Notes: generated by a model from the sequence alone, not told the origin. A stretch of DNA of 64,000 bases from Candidatus Saccharimonadota bacterium (GCA_905372785.1 CAJPQG010000002.1:59915-123914); one strand, 5' to 3'; numbered from the stretch's first letter, positions 8,382-18,019 are shown. Numbers and translations are program-made.

Positions 8382-10793
8382 CTATATACCTAGCTGACTC
8401 GCGACATCATTTTTTGTGATATGGAGCGTTTGCCCGGCCGTCAATTCACCTGCAAGCATTTTACGCGCTACCAAATTTTCTACCGCACGCTGCACAATGC
8501 GGCGCATTGGACGAGCGCCCAATTGAGGATCATACCCAGCATCTACCAGAAGCTGCTTAGCGGCTTCCTCTACTTCAATCGCCACCTTTTGTGACGCCAG
8601 TGTGCGATTTACTCCTGCAATAATCAAATCTATTATCTGCAGCAGATCATCCTTCTGGAGCGGCTCGAACAGTACAATTTCATCGAAACGGTTTAGGAAT
8701 TCTGGCTTAAACTGGCCAGTTGTAATTAGCTGATTTACCAGCTGCTCCTCAAACTGCGAAATATTGCCAGCTTGCGCGGCACGCTCGCGGATATAGTCTG
8801 CGCCGGCATTTGATGTTGCAATAATAATCGCATCACGAAAACTCACCGCTGCATTATTGATATCACGCAAAATGCCTTCATCAAGCACCTGAAGTAGCGT
8901 TGTTAGCACAAGCGGGTGAGCTTTTTCAATTTCATCTAACAGCACAACACTAAATGGCTGTTTGCTAATTTGTGCAGCCAGGCTGCCTGGATCGTGAGCA
9001 GCATCAGCAATCAACCGGCTCACATCAGCTTCTTGAACATATTCGTTAAGGTCGATGCGCACCATGTGCTGTTCACCAGAGAAATACGTCTCAGCAAGCG
9101 CTTTGCTCAGCTCTGTTTTACCCACACCGGTAGGACCCAAGAATAGGAAGGTACCGATTGGGCGGTTTTCATTACGCACACCAGCCTGTGCTCGCCGCAG
9201 TGCATCACTTACCACCGAGACCGCCCGATCTTGGCCAACCATTCGCTGATGAAGTAGCGACTCTAGGTCTAGTAGCTTTTGCCGCTCATTGGTGCGCTGT
9301 GCATCGCCAACCTTAACGCCAAGTGTCTGCTCGATAGCCTGCTGCACCGACCCGCGTGTCACGAGCCCTTGTTCTGGAAAGCCAGCCGCTGACTCCAGCA
9401 GTTGCAGCGCCTGACCCGGCATACTGCTATTCTGCATATAACGCTGGCTCAATCGATAGACTTCCTGTAGCGCCTGATAGGTGTATTGTACACCCCGACG
9501 GTATTCGTGCAAGAGCAGTTGATCCTCTAGAATACGCATTGTTTGATGCTTGTCTGTCGCTGGCACCGTGATTCGGTTAAGCGCGGCGATAATTCCTGGT
9601 CGAGATTGAGCAATTTGCAATAGTCGCTGCTCATCCATCGTCAAAATCATTCGCAATCGGCCAGCCTCTAAAATTGGCAGCAATATCGTTGCGATGTCAA
9701 CCGAACCCGCTCCCTCTTCAAAGAATAGCTCTGCATTCTCAAGCAAAACGATAATATTTTTAGCACTATACGCTTCAACAAGCACTTGATTCACCAGTGC
9801 CTCAAGTTCACCACGATTTGGCGCAACCGAAATAATCGCTGCCGCATCTAGCGAAATCACCTGGTGATACTGCAAATGTGCAGGCAACCGGCTGCGTCCG
9901 TCCATCAGCTGCTGTGCAAACATACGCACAATAGTAGACTTTCCGACACCCCTGCTACCGACTAGCGTCACGTTCTGGCGACCACGAGCCGCAAAAACAT
10001 CAATCATTCGCTCGACAATTTCTTGCTGAACCGGCACCTCAACGCCAACCTGGCCGCTACCAACTTGCTGGCTAATATTACTACTTAGCCGCTGCAGCAG
10101 CGGGGTAAACCCAAACGCTAAATCACGGGCAAGCCCACCATCACGGCGTGGCTGCTGCTGACGCCGCACACTTTCTTGGAACTCATGGTACCACCGCGCA
10201 CCCTCTAGTACATCAGCTTCATCCAGATGTAACTGCGCCAATATCTCTTCTTTATACGGAAATGCCGCAATAATACTCGCGATAAGCATAGCACTACTAA
10301 TCTCAGGCTCGCCCAGACTCTGTTGCAAAGCTGTAGCATAACTAAGTACTGCTTCAATCGTAACCTGAGGGTTGTTTGCCATACTGGCAACACTAGTCGG
10401 CGCAAGCCCTAGGCGGGCACCCATAAAACCAGCAGCCCTAGTTCGTGTAGTCGCCTCAGCTAGTGCAGCAACTGTCACCGGCTCACCTGGTTTCAGCCTA
10501 CCAAGTACTTCAGCCGCCAGCACTGCATCAACACTAGCCGCTTTGTTAGGGCTACTTGGCGGAAGTGTAAGTAAATACTGTGAGCGCCAAATGATCACCA
10601 TGCAAGAAATACTCGCACTGCCTAAAAGTAGCCAACCAATAGATTGCCCTTCCAGCAGCAGTAGTACGCCGAGCACCCCTAATAATATCCCGATTAGCCA
10701 GCACGTAGCTAGTCGCCAACCGCTCAAAGTTCTGCCAAGCCGAGCTAGTTTAGCCCGACGACCCGTAACATCAATCTCTAGCCGCATCACCAT
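8382..10793 (-). CDS. membrane-anchored ClpC/ClpB-like double AAA+ protein
   Basis: About 803 aa if started at ATG 10793, which has a GGGGG SD and overlaps the upstream stop. Two TM helices (about residues 25-45 and 50-70) precede a helical domain resembling a diverged Clp-N region. D1 has Walker A GSRGVGKS (279-286), but its Walker B is degenerate (IIVLLENAELFF, with E and N where D and E are expected). D2 is canonical: GPTGVGKT (553-560), VVLLDEIEKAHP and an FLNRFDE arginine-finger region. The (I/L/V)GF ClpP-docking loop is not visible, so a disaggregase or unfoldase role at the membrane is likelier than a ClpCP protease. It is translationally coupled to the 3-TM gene upstream. Confidence 0.88.
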   Translation of the reverse strand: MVMRLEIDVTGRRAKLARLGRTLSGWRLATCWLIGILLGVLGVLLLLEGQSIGWLLLGSASISCMVIIWRSQYLLTLPPSSPNKAASVDAVLAAEVLGRLKPGEPVTVAALAEATTRTRAAGFMGARLGLAPTSVASMANNPQVTIEAVLSYATALQQSLGEPEISSAMLIASIIAAFPYKEEILAQLHLDEADVLEGARWYHEFQESVRRQQQPRRDGGLARDLAFGFTPLLQRLSSNISQQVGSGQVGVEVPVQQEIVERMIDVFAARGRQNVTLVGSRGVGKSTIVRMFAQQLMDGRSRLPAHLQYHQVISLDAAAIISVAPNRGELEALVNQVLVEAYSAKNIIVLLENAELFFEEGAGSVDIATILLPILEAGRLRMILTMDEQRLLQIAQSRPGIIAALNRITVPATDKHQTMRILEDQLLLHEYRRGVQYTYQALQEVYRLSQRYMQNSSMPGQALQLLESAAGFPEQGLVTRGSVQQAIEQTLGVKVGDAQRTNERQKLLDLESLLHQRMVGQDRAVSVVSDALRRAQAGVRNENRPIGTFLFLGPTGVGKTELSKALAETYFSGEQHMVRIDLNEYVQEADVSRLIADAAHDPGSLAAQISKQPFSVVLLDEIEKAHPLVLTTLLQVLDEGILRDINNAAVSFRDAIIIATSNAGADYIRERAAQAGNISQFEEQLVNQLITTGQFKPEFLNRFDEIVLFEPLQKDDLLQIIDLIIAGVNRTLASQKVAIEVEEAAKQLLVDAGYDPQLGARPMRRIVQRAVENLVARKMLAGELTAGQTLHITKNDVASQLGI

Positions 10794-11164
10794 ATACGTG
10801 CCCCCTGCATCCAGGCAATTCCACCGGCGACTGGTGCTAGTGGTAGCAGCAGCCAGCCAATAAGCCAGACCACAACAAACAATACCATGCCAGCCAAACA
10901 CACCGTGCCGACGATTAACAATAGTAGCCGCACCACAAAACCAATACCCCGCGAGAACAGCCGATCGGTGAATGCTTGCAGCTGCAGCGGTAAACTACCC
11001 TGCACCGAACCAGCTGAGATTTGTTTATATGGTGCAAATAAGGTTCGCAATATCAGTGTAAATGAAAAGAAATCGATAACACCAGCTAGCCGCGACCCTT
11101 GTCGCCGCACCTGCTCCGTAAGTCCCCTGGTATACCACCATGACAGAATAGCAACTATATACAT
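10787..11164 (-). CDS. small three-helix membrane protein coupled to the AAA+ protein
   Basis: About 125 aa with three hydrophobic segments: near the N-terminus (YIVAILSWWYT), residues 30-45, and a long C-terminal pair. Start ATG 11164 follows a TAAAAT box by 7 nt; two further in-frame ATGs lie just upstream. Its TGA stop overlaps the AAA+ start, so the two are probably made together and may form a membrane complex (inference). No recognised family. Confidence 0.78.
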   Translation of the reverse strand: MYIVAILSWWYTRGLTEQVRRQGSRLAGVIDFFSFTLILRTLFAPYKQISAGSVQGSLPLQLQAFTDRLFSRGIGFVVRLLLLIVGTVCLAGMVLFVVVWLIGWLLLPLAPVAGGIAWMQGARIW

Positions 11165-11253
11165 AAGCATCATTTTACCAAAAAACCACCGGTGAAGCTA
11201 CGCTATTGTATGTTTTTACACCACTTTTTGTGAATTCTTGCTATACTATAAAA

Positions 11254-12543
11254 ATGCAACACACTCTACCTATCTTGATTGGCAAACTAGTTAAACGTAT
11301 CAGTGGCTGGCGCGGTGGAGGCTCAGCGCTGCCAGGGCTTGTTATTGAAAAACTTGACCCTCAGCTGCTACCAAAAGCCCTCGAGCAGCTGCCGCACGGC
11401 GTCGTCGTTATTTCTGGAACGAATGGCAAAACAACCACTACAAAAATGGTGGTCGAACTGCTTGAATCACAAGGGCTGCGCGTATTTACCAACCGCACGG
11501 GAAGTAACTTTGTGCGTGGTGTCATTGCGGCACTTTTACCCGAATTATCACTTACCGGCAAACTATCAGCTGATATCGCCGTACTGGAGCTAGACGAAGC
11601 CCATGCGGTTCACTTTGTGCGACAAGTTCGTCCGGCGCATTCCCTGCTGCTCAACGTTATGCGCGACCAGCTAGACCGCTTTGGTGAAATTGACTACACC
11701 GCATCACTTCTGCAAAAAATTGCTAATGCTACCACAAAAACGCTAACCGTCAACCGAGAAGATAGTCGCATACGGGCCATTGGTGAGCTAGCGCAAAGCG
11801 AACGAGCAGGATTAGTAGCCGCCTTTTATGGTCTATCTGATGAGACCCGTGCCCTCTTCCCAGAAGATGACGCTATGACACACGCAGCCGCGGTAGACAG
11901 CAGCAACCTACCTACAGCGATTGTTACACTTGACTCGCTTGACAACGCCACCCACACCGGTACCTTCTCGGTAGCCGGCCACACCGTCACTACACCACTC
12001 GCTTTGCGTGGTATTTACAACACCTTCAACGCTGCTGCCGCGCTTGCCCTAGTTGTGCAAATTTGTGGCGACCAGCTCAAAGTGCAACCACTCATTGATA
12101 CACTAGCCCATATCCAGCCTGCCTTCGGCCGAGGTGAATCACTTACCATAAACGGAGCCCCGCTCGAGCTCGTGCTCGTAAAAAACCCGAGTGGGTTCCG
12201 CCTTGGGCTCTCATCGTTTGACGCAGCCGGCACCAGCACCATGATCGCTATCAACGACAATTATGCCGATGGACGCGACATGAGTTGGTTATGGGACGTA
12301 CCGTTCGACAGTCTACGAGAAAATGGCGTAGCAATGATAAGCGGCCGCCGAGCATACGATATGGCGCTACGCCTCGACTACGACGAAGTGCCGTTCACTG
12401 CCGTTGAGCCAGATTTAGCCAAGGCACTACAAACATTCCTTGCAAGTTCGGTTGGGCCAAAGCGCATCTATTGCACCTATACTGCCATGCTTACCCTGCG
12501 CAAACAACTAGCCCAGATTACTAACGTGGAGACTATCTCATGA
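11254..12543 (+). CDS. murT: lipid II isoglutaminyl synthase, Mur ligase subunit MurT
   Basis: With GatD it amidates the alpha-carboxyl of D-Glu in lipid II to D-iso-Gln. Mur ligase P-loop GTNGKTT (55-61), LELDEA and NVMRDQLDRFGEID are visible, followed by the DUF1727 C-terminal domain (VKNPSGFRLGLSSFD). Staphylococcal and streptococcal MurT carry a Cys4 zinc ribbon in the middle domain; here only two isolated Cys occur in the whole protein and that segment is replaced by a short Cys-free stretch. A TATACT box (11242-11247) ends 6 nt before ATG 11254, so the 16 upstream codons are probably not translated. The stop overlaps the gatD start (ATGA). Confidence 0.93.
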   Translation: MQHTLPILIGKLVKRISGWRGGGSALPGLVIEKLDPQLLPKALEQLPHGVVVISGTNGKTTTTKMVVELLESQGLRVFTNRTGSNFVRGVIAALLPELSLTGKLSADIAVLELDEAHAVHFVRQVRPAHSLLLNVMRDQLDRFGEIDYTASLLQKIANATTKTLTVNREDSRIRAIGELAQSERAGLVAAFYGLSDETRALFPEDDAMTHAAAVDSSNLPTAIVTLDSLDNATHTGTFSVAGHTVTTPLALRGIYNTFNAAAALALVVQICGDQLKVQPLIDTLAHIQPAFGRGESLTINGAPLELVLVKNPSGFRLGLSSFDAAGTSTMIAINDNYADGRDMSWLWDVPFDSLRENGVAMISGRRAYDMALRLDYDEVPFTAVEPDLAKALQTFLASSVGPKRIYCTYTAMLTLRKQLAQITNVETIS

Positions 12544-13259
12544 CAAAATCACTCACTATTATGCAGCTATACCCCAAAGATATGAATATCTACGGCGACT
12601 GGGGCAATACACTAACCCTCAAACGACGTGCCGAACGATACGGATACAATGTAGAGGTTATCGACTATAACCCTGGCGACACACTGCCAAGTACTATTGA
12701 TATTATTGTTGGTGGCGGTGGCCAAGATTCTGGACAAAAGCGAATTGAAAAAGATCTGCAAGCTATTGCACCTCAATTGCACAGCCTCGCAGAAGACGGC
12801 GTTCCAATGCTAATGGTGTGCGGCCTGTACCAACTATTTGGGCACGACTTCACTACAGCTACCGGTGAAACCATTCCTGGTATTGGCCTTATCGATGCAC
12901 ACACCGTTGCCGGAGACCAACGTCTTGTGGGTAATATCGTGACTAAAAGTGACCAATTTGGCGAAATTATTGGCTATGAAAACCACAGTGGACAAACAAC
13001 CCTCGGGCCACAAGCAACGCCACTCGGTGCCGTTATTAAAGGCTCTGGCAACAACACCGAAGATAGCACTGAAGGTGCTATTACACATAATGTTATTGGC
13101 ACCTACTTGCACGGTTCACTGCTACCTAAAAACCCGGCTATTGCCGACTTCTTGATTCAACAAGCAGCTCTTCATAAATATGGTGAGTTTACTGGTGATC
13201 CACTCGACGACACGTTAGCCGACAAGGCAAGAAACGTAGCGCGAGACTGCGAGGTATAA
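12540..13259 (+). CDS. gatD: lipid II isoglutaminyl synthase, glutamine amidotransferase subunit GatD
   Basis: Class I GATase that supplies ammonia to MurT. Nucleophile C94 (MVCGLYQLFG) and catalytic H191 (GTYLHGSLLPKNP) are present, and the N-terminal MQLYPKDMNIYGDWGN is typical of GatD. At 239 aa it has normal length. It overlaps murT by 4 bp. Its TAA stop lies inside the TATAAT box that probably drives the next gene. Confidence 0.95.
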   Translation: MTKSLTIMQLYPKDMNIYGDWGNTLTLKRRAERYGYNVEVIDYNPGDTLPSTIDIIVGGGGQDSGQKRIEKDLQAIAPQLHSLAEDGVPMLMVCGLYQLFGHDFTTATGETIPGIGLIDAHTVAGDQRLVGNIVTKSDQFGEIIGYENHSGQTTLGPQATPLGAVIKGSGNNTEDSTEGAITHNVIGTYLHGSLLPKNPAIADFLIQQAALHKYGEFTGDPLDDTLADKARNVARDCEV

Positions 13260-13265
13260 TTCACT

Positions 13266-14441
13266 GTGCCTGCCGCCCTCTCCTCCCTGTTATTAGCTGC
13301 GCGACGCTGGCGACCTGTTGATGTTATCATTGCCAAAGCCAGCCATCGGCCCGACCGTATCATTGAATTTGACCTATTACGTGGCATTTTTATGGTGATG
13401 ATTATTATTGATCACCTGCAGTTTTGGCCCAATATCTTCCGTTATGCTACCGGTGAAGGCCGTCTGTGGGTGACCGCAGCTGAAGGCTTTTTCATCATTT
13501 CTGGGCTGCTTATTGGCTATATTCGCGCCTACAAAGGGCAAAAGTACTCTTTGAAACACCTCACCAAACTACTGTTAAAACGTGCTGGTATGCTATACCT
13601 GTGGGGTATGATTATCACTGTTATATTAACGGTGCCATTGGTACTTCTGCCACCGCATGACATTTTTCCACGTCTGCCAGCACCAAGTCCGCTCATTAAT
13701 CCACTGGCCTACATCTGGAATGTTCTAACTATGCAAGATTTTAACCCATGGATTTACTTCCTGCGCATGTACGCTATCATGCTCGTATTTTCTCCGATTT
13801 TCCTGTGGTTGGTGCGAAAAAAACAGTGGATTATCATCGCTACCGGTATCGCCGTGCTCTACCTGATCGGCTGGAAGATTAATGAACCTGCTTTTTTGTG
13901 GAGCCCACTATTCTTTGGAGCAGCAATAATTGGTTTCTTCCTGCGGCCGCTCATCACCTTCTTGCAAAAACATACCGTAGTGCGCCGCGTATCAGCTATC
14001 AGCATAGTACTTATTACTGCGCTCAGTATGCTGCTCAGCTTCTTCTTTGTGCACGGCTGGGATAAGGTAGAAAACCCAGACTGGACGCTCATGGACCGCG
14101 ACACCTATGTGGCAATTCGCACCCACATAGACCCTATCTTTACTAATGATCCCCTCACTATCCAAACGATCATCCTAGCTTTCATCTGGTTTGGTGGACT
14201 ATTTACTGTATTCCATTACCTGCGCAAACCGCTCGCCGCACTGCTGGGCTGGCTACTTCTCTCGTTTGGCCAGCGTTCGCTGACAGCTTATTGCATCCAT
14301 GGCATTGTACTCATCTCTATCGTAGCGTTCATTCAGCCATCAACAAATATACTGATCAATAGTGCCATTGCCGCCAGTGTCGTACTTATTGTGTGGGCAC
14401 TAATCAATGTCCCATTGGTGCAAAAAATTCTGCCACGGTAA
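13266..14441 (+). CDS. OpgC-like multi-pass acyltransferase
   Basis: 391 aa with about ten TM helices. The N-terminal IIEFDLLRGIFMVMIIIDHLQFW matches the start of OpgC/acyltransferase-type membrane enzymes (R-x-x-x-D-LRG ... DH). These acylate or succinylate envelope glycans; the substrate here is unknown, but proximity to murT-gatD suggests an envelope target. The predicted start is GTG 13266, 5 nt after TATAAT at 13255-13260, so probably leaderless. It is followed by tRNA-Pro. Confidence 0.8.
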   Translation: MPAALSSLLLAARRWRPVDVIIAKASHRPDRIIEFDLLRGIFMVMIIIDHLQFWPNIFRYATGEGRLWVTAAEGFFIISGLLIGYIRAYKGQKYSLKHLTKLLLKRAGMLYLWGMIITVILTVPLVLLPPHDIFPRLPAPSPLINPLAYIWNVLTMQDFNPWIYFLRMYAIMLVFSPIFLWLVRKKQWIIIATGIAVLYLIGWKINEPAFLWSPLFFGAAIIGFFLRPLITFLQKHTVVRRVSAISIVLITALSMLLSFFFVHGWDKVENPDWTLMDRDTYVAIRTHIDPIFTNDPLTIQTIILAFIWFGGLFTVFHYLRKPLAALLGWLLLSFGQRSLTAYCIHGIVLISIVAFIQPSTNILINSAIAASVVLIVWALINVPLVQKILPR

Positions 14442-14508
14442 TACCACTGAAAAAGTATAAAAAAGACTAGACTTTTTGCCCTACCCCTGATATCATAAGT
14501 GTATCCAT

Positions 14509-14585
14509 CGGGGTGTGGCGCAGTTGGCTAGCGCGCGCGGTTTGGGACCGTGAGGTCGAAGGTTCGAGTCCTTTCACCCCGACCA
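14509..14585 (+). tRNA. tRNA-Pro(TGG)
   Basis: Acceptor CGGGGTG/CACCCCG, anticodon stem CGCGG/CCGTG, loop TTTGGGA (TGG), discriminator A, CCA encoded. Confidence 0.95.
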
Positions 14586-14598
14586 TTTGTATACAAAT

Positions 14599-14621
14599 CC
14601 ACCGTTCTTGCGGTGGTTTTA
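14599..14621 (+). terminator. intrinsic terminator after tRNA-Pro
   Basis: CCACCG-TTCTTG-CGGTGG followed by TTTTAT. A second hairpin (CTCCCGC 14671-14677 with GCGGGAG 14693-14699) lies beyond it near the 3' end of rny. Confidence 0.8.
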
Positions 14622-14724
14622 TATTTTTACACTCGTATTTGCAGCTATGCACTTCCTTCTAATATAACACCTCCCGCCACCATTGCGTAGTAGCGGGAGT
14701 TTATTATGTCACACTAATTTACCT

Positions 14725-16212
14725 TTATTTTGCAAACTCAATGGCCCGTGTCTCGCGAATAACATTCACCTTAATAGTGCCTGGATACTGCATTGTACTC
14801 TCGATCTTTGTCGCAATATCTCGCGCAAGCTTAATCGATCCAAGGTCATCAACCTTACCAGGACGCACCACGACGCGCACCTCACGACCAGCTGATATAG
14901 CATAGGCTTTGTCGATGCCGTCAAAGCTCTTCGCAACATTCTCAAGATCACGCATACGCTCAGCAAAGTTCTCTGCTGAAATATTACGAGCTCCTGGCCG
15001 AGCAGCGCTGACTGCGTCAACCACACGCACCACCAGGGCCTCTGGTGTCGTCGCCTCAACGTCGTCGTGGTGTGCTTCGATGGCATGTACGATAGCCTCG
15101 CTCATACCATATTTACGCGCCAGCTCGGCACCAATGTGATGATGTTTACCCTCAATTTTATGAGTAACTGCCTTACCAATATCGTGCAGCAGCGCGGCAA
15201 TTTTAGTCGTTCGCACATCTGCACCAATCTCTTCAGCCACCATAGCCGCCATCTGTGCCATCTCAGTGCTGTGTTTTAATACATTCTGGCCATAGCTGGT
15301 ACGGAATCGTAGCTCACCCAGCAGCCGTTGCATCTCTTTAGGGATACCAACGACACCAGTTTCGCGCATTGCACTCTCTGCTGCATCACGAATCTCACGA
15401 TCAATCTGTTTTTTAGCCTTGGCTACCACTTCTTCAATACGGCCTGGATGAATGCGGCCATCTTTCATCAGTGTCTCAAGCGCCAACCGCGCTACCTGGC
15501 GGCGGATTGGGTCAAAGCTGCTCAGCACAATCATGCCTGGCGTATCGTCCACGAGCACGTCGACGCCGGTTTCACGCTGCAGCGCCTGGATATTGCGGCC
15601 TTCTTTTCCAATAATACGGCCTTTCATATCATCATCAGTCAGCTTTACTGCGGTCACGGTACGCTCTGCCGTCACCTCACTGCTCATGCGCTCCATGGCA
15701 GTTAGCAGTATGGTCTGGGCACGTTCTTCAGCGTCGTCAATAGCGTCTCGCTGCATTTTCCCAATCAGGTTGACTAGATCGCCCTTAATATCACGCTCGG
15801 TCATAGCAAACAGTTTATTTTTAGCCTCCTCTTTCGAAAGAGTAGCAATTTTTTCTAGCTTATCCTGCTGGCGAGTACGAATTGCCCGAATCTCTTGCTT
15901 TAAATCTTCAACTTCTGCTTCACTGCGTCGCAGCTGCTCAGCCCGCTGGTCAAGCCGGTCAATTTTTGCATCAAGTGCCTGCTCTCGGTCTATCAGCCGG
16001 TGGTCCATTTTCTTCCATTCGCGGCGGTGTTCATTTTCGAGCCGTACAGCCTCTTTTTTAGCTTCAGCTATCGTGTCTGCAGCCTCGTGCTTGGCACCGG
16101 CAATAATATCAGCAATTGCGCCATGCACTCGCACGAATCGATAGTGCATCAGCAGTCCGGTCAATGCACCACCAAATACTAAGCCGACTACAGCACCTAG
16201 TAGTAATTCCAT
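14725..16212 (-). CDS. rny: ribonuclease Y
   Basis: Membrane-anchored endoribonuclease that starts mRNA decay. One N-terminal TM helix (residues 1-22) is followed by a long coiled coil (about 35-160), a KH domain with GRIIGKEGRN (198-207) and an HD phosphohydrolase domain with H343-D344 (LLHDIGKA). Its 495 aa are slightly short of the usual 510-520. SD AAAGGA lies 6 nt before the ATG. Confidence 0.97.
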   Translation of the reverse strand: MELLLGAVVGLVFGGALTGLLMHYRFVRVHGAIADIIAGAKHEAADTIAEAKKEAVRLENEHRREWKKMDHRLIDREQALDAKIDRLDQRAEQLRRSEAEVEDLKQEIRAIRTRQQDKLEKIATLSKEEAKNKLFAMTERDIKGDLVNLIGKMQRDAIDDAEERAQTILLTAMERMSSEVTAERTVTAVKLTDDDMKGRIIGKEGRNIQALQRETGVDVLVDDTPGMIVLSSFDPIRRQVARLALETLMKDGRIHPGRIEEVVAKAKKQIDREIRDAAESAMRETGVVGIPKEMQRLLGELRFRTSYGQNVLKHSTEMAQMAAMVAEEIGADVRTTKIAALLHDIGKAVTHKIEGKHHHIGAELARKYGMSEAIVHAIEAHHDDVEATTPEALVVRVVDAVSAARPGARNISAENFAERMRDLENVAKSFDGIDKAYAISAGREVRVVVRPGKVDDLGSIKLARDIATKIESTMQYPGTIKVNVIRETRAIEFAK

Positions 16213-16433
16213 ATGATTCCTTTCTTTTTTGTGTACTCACAAGATAGCCACTACACAGCAGCAATACTTTTTTAGCAACCAATTTTGTGTATCTAACGTC
16301 CAATTCAATACGCGAAGGCAGCGCCCGTTGTATTATTTCAAACACTACGCGCTACTTACCTTTAATTATAGCGTGTATATCGTAAAAACACTAGCGCCTG
16401 GAATCAACTTTTCTGCGCTTTCGCTAGGGTCAG

Positions 16434-17306
16434 TTATTTCCGTGGAGCGGTAATATGTGCTGGAGCACCATATTGTGGCATCACAATCTCATCGTGCTCA
16501 CCAGCCACCAAGCGCCCGAGGGCACGCTGCTTCCAGGTATCTGTATCTCCCTGGACACCAACTATTGGAAGGCGCAGCTCATGCGCATATGTATTAAGTA
16601 CCGTCAGCCCAATACGCAAACTAGTAAAACTACCCGGGCCAGCATACACACCAATGCCTGCAATATCTTGCCAAGAGTGGGTTTCATCAAACATGGCAAG
16701 CTGCTCCAGCTCTTGGTGCAAATCGCGAGCCAAGCTTCGTCCGGCCTCCCAGTGGCGCATTGCAATCTCTTTGCCGCAGGCGTCTACAATGGCAAGCTCC
16801 GCCCAGGCGTCGCTCATCTTTGCTAATACATAATGTTTAGGTGCATCAGATAGCCCACGAATAACCCGATCAGACTGAGGCCCACTACTGTGAAGCGAGA
16901 TATCACGCACCTGCTCATCACGTGGAACAATATGTACCACCAGCCTATCTTTTGGCAGTGCTGCATCAATCGATGAAGCCCATTCTATCACTGTTATTGT
17001 GGTATTGTCTGCGCTCGTTTCTGCTAGCTCATCAGCAATAATGCCAGCCTCACCCAGCCGATAAAAATCATAATGCACTAGCCGACGACCATCAGCAACA
17101 TCGTACATGCGGCTTAACGTAAATGTTGGGCTCTGCACAGGCTCAGTAACGCCAAGCGCCCGAGCAAGATGCCGCGTAAAGGTCGTCTTACCAGCACCCA
17201 CATCACCGACTAACTCTATGACAAGCGGAGCTGCTAATTGACGCGCAATCTGATCCGCAAGCTGGCGTGTCATCTCTTCATTGTGAACCTGTGTCTCCCA
17301 TTTCAT
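16434..17306 (-). CDS. TsaE-TsaB fusion (tRNA t6A biosynthesis)
   Basis: The N-terminal domain (about residues 1-135) is TsaE: P-loop GDVGAGKT (34-41), SPTFTLSRMY and VHYDFYRL. The C-terminal domain is TsaB: GIGVYAGPGSFTSLRIGL and LPIVGV. Both act with TsaD and TsaC in making N6-threonylcarbamoyladenosine at position 37 of ANN-decoding tRNAs. They are normally separate proteins. The TsaB half is short and ends soon after the dimer-interface motif. ATG 17306 lies 6 nt after a TATACT box (17313-17318), so the 53 upstream codons of the open frame are unlikely to be translated. Confidence 0.9.
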   Translation of the reverse strand: MKWETQVHNEEMTRQLADQIARQLAAPLVIELVGDVGAGKTTFTRHLARALGVTEPVQSPTFTLSRMYDVADGRRLVHYDFYRLGEAGIIADELAETSADNTTITVIEWASSIDAALPKDRLVVHIVPRDEQVRDISLHSSGPQSDRVIRGLSDAPKHYVLAKMSDAWAELAIVDACGKEIAMRHWEAGRSLARDLHQELEQLAMFDETHSWQDIAGIGVYAGPGSFTSLRIGLTVLNTYAHELRLPIVGVQGDTDTWKQRALGRLVAGEHDEIVMPQYGAPAHITAPRK

Positions 17307-17390
17307 AGCATTAGTATACCAAACGCTCCCCCGCCCGGCTACTTTTGGTGGCGAAAGCAGTAGTTTTTTAGTACAATAAAAGTGCATATT

Positions 17391-17981
17391 ATGATATTTA
17401 CACCAATCTCTGAGTTTATTAATACCCCTGTGCTCAGCCTGCAAACCGGCACCACACTTGCACATGTTGACGAGGCCATTGTGGACCCTCGCTCACTCTC
17501 GGTGATGGCGTTTTCTTTGCGTGGCAATCGTCTTTCACAAAAACACGGGGCTTATCTTCTCGTGCGTGACATCCGCGAAGTAAGCAGCATTGGTCTCATT
17601 ATTGATTCAAATGACGAACTTGTGGAAGCCGACGATATCATTGAACTACAAACTGTGCTTAATTTTTCGTTTGAACTGCTTGGAATTAGCGTAAAAACAG
17701 AGTCTGACCAGCAGCTTGGTACCGTGACAAGCTATGCCGTAGACCCCAGCAGCCTACTTGTGCAGCAAATCTCCGTCGAGCCACCATTTTGGCAGCGCTT
17801 TACCGAAGCTCAAAAAATTATTCGCCGTTCACAAATTGCCGCTGTTACTAACGATGCCATCACTGTTCATGACGCCTATGCGCAATCACCGCAGCACCGC
17901 GCTACCACCCGAATCATGCCAGTGCCAATAGTCAATAACCCCTTCAGGCAGCGCAATAATCAACCAAACTCAGACGCCTAG
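17391..17981 (+). CDS. PRC-barrel domain protein
   Basis: About 197 aa with two tandem beta-barrel segments: VLSLQTGTTLAHVDEAIVDP and LLGISVKTESDQQLGTVTSY match the PRC-barrel pattern. PRC-barrels occur in RimM and in photosynthetic and RNA-processing proteins; the tail here is Pro/Gln/Asn-rich. ATG 17391 or GTG 17382 could be the start; TACAAT at 17372-17377 lies just upstream of both. It is divergent from tsaE-tsaB. Function unknown. Confidence 0.75.
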   Translation: MIFTPISEFINTPVLSLQTGTTLAHVDEAIVDPRSLSVMAFSLRGNRLSQKHGAYLLVRDIREVSSIGLIIDSNDELVEADDIIELQTVLNFSFELLGISVKTESDQQLGTVTSYAVDPSSLLVQQISVEPPFWQRFTEAQKIIRRSQIAAVTNDAITVHDAYAQSPQHRATTRIMPVPIVNNPFRQRNNQPNSDA

Positions 17982-18019
17982 CCGCCCTGTGTGCGGCTGA
18001 GATACGACCCTTTGCCTTC

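Noticed and set aside
17981..18000. AGCCGC/GCGGCT hairpin after the PRC-barrel gene
   Set aside because: No T-run follows, so it is not a convincing intrinsic terminator; kept out of the feature list.
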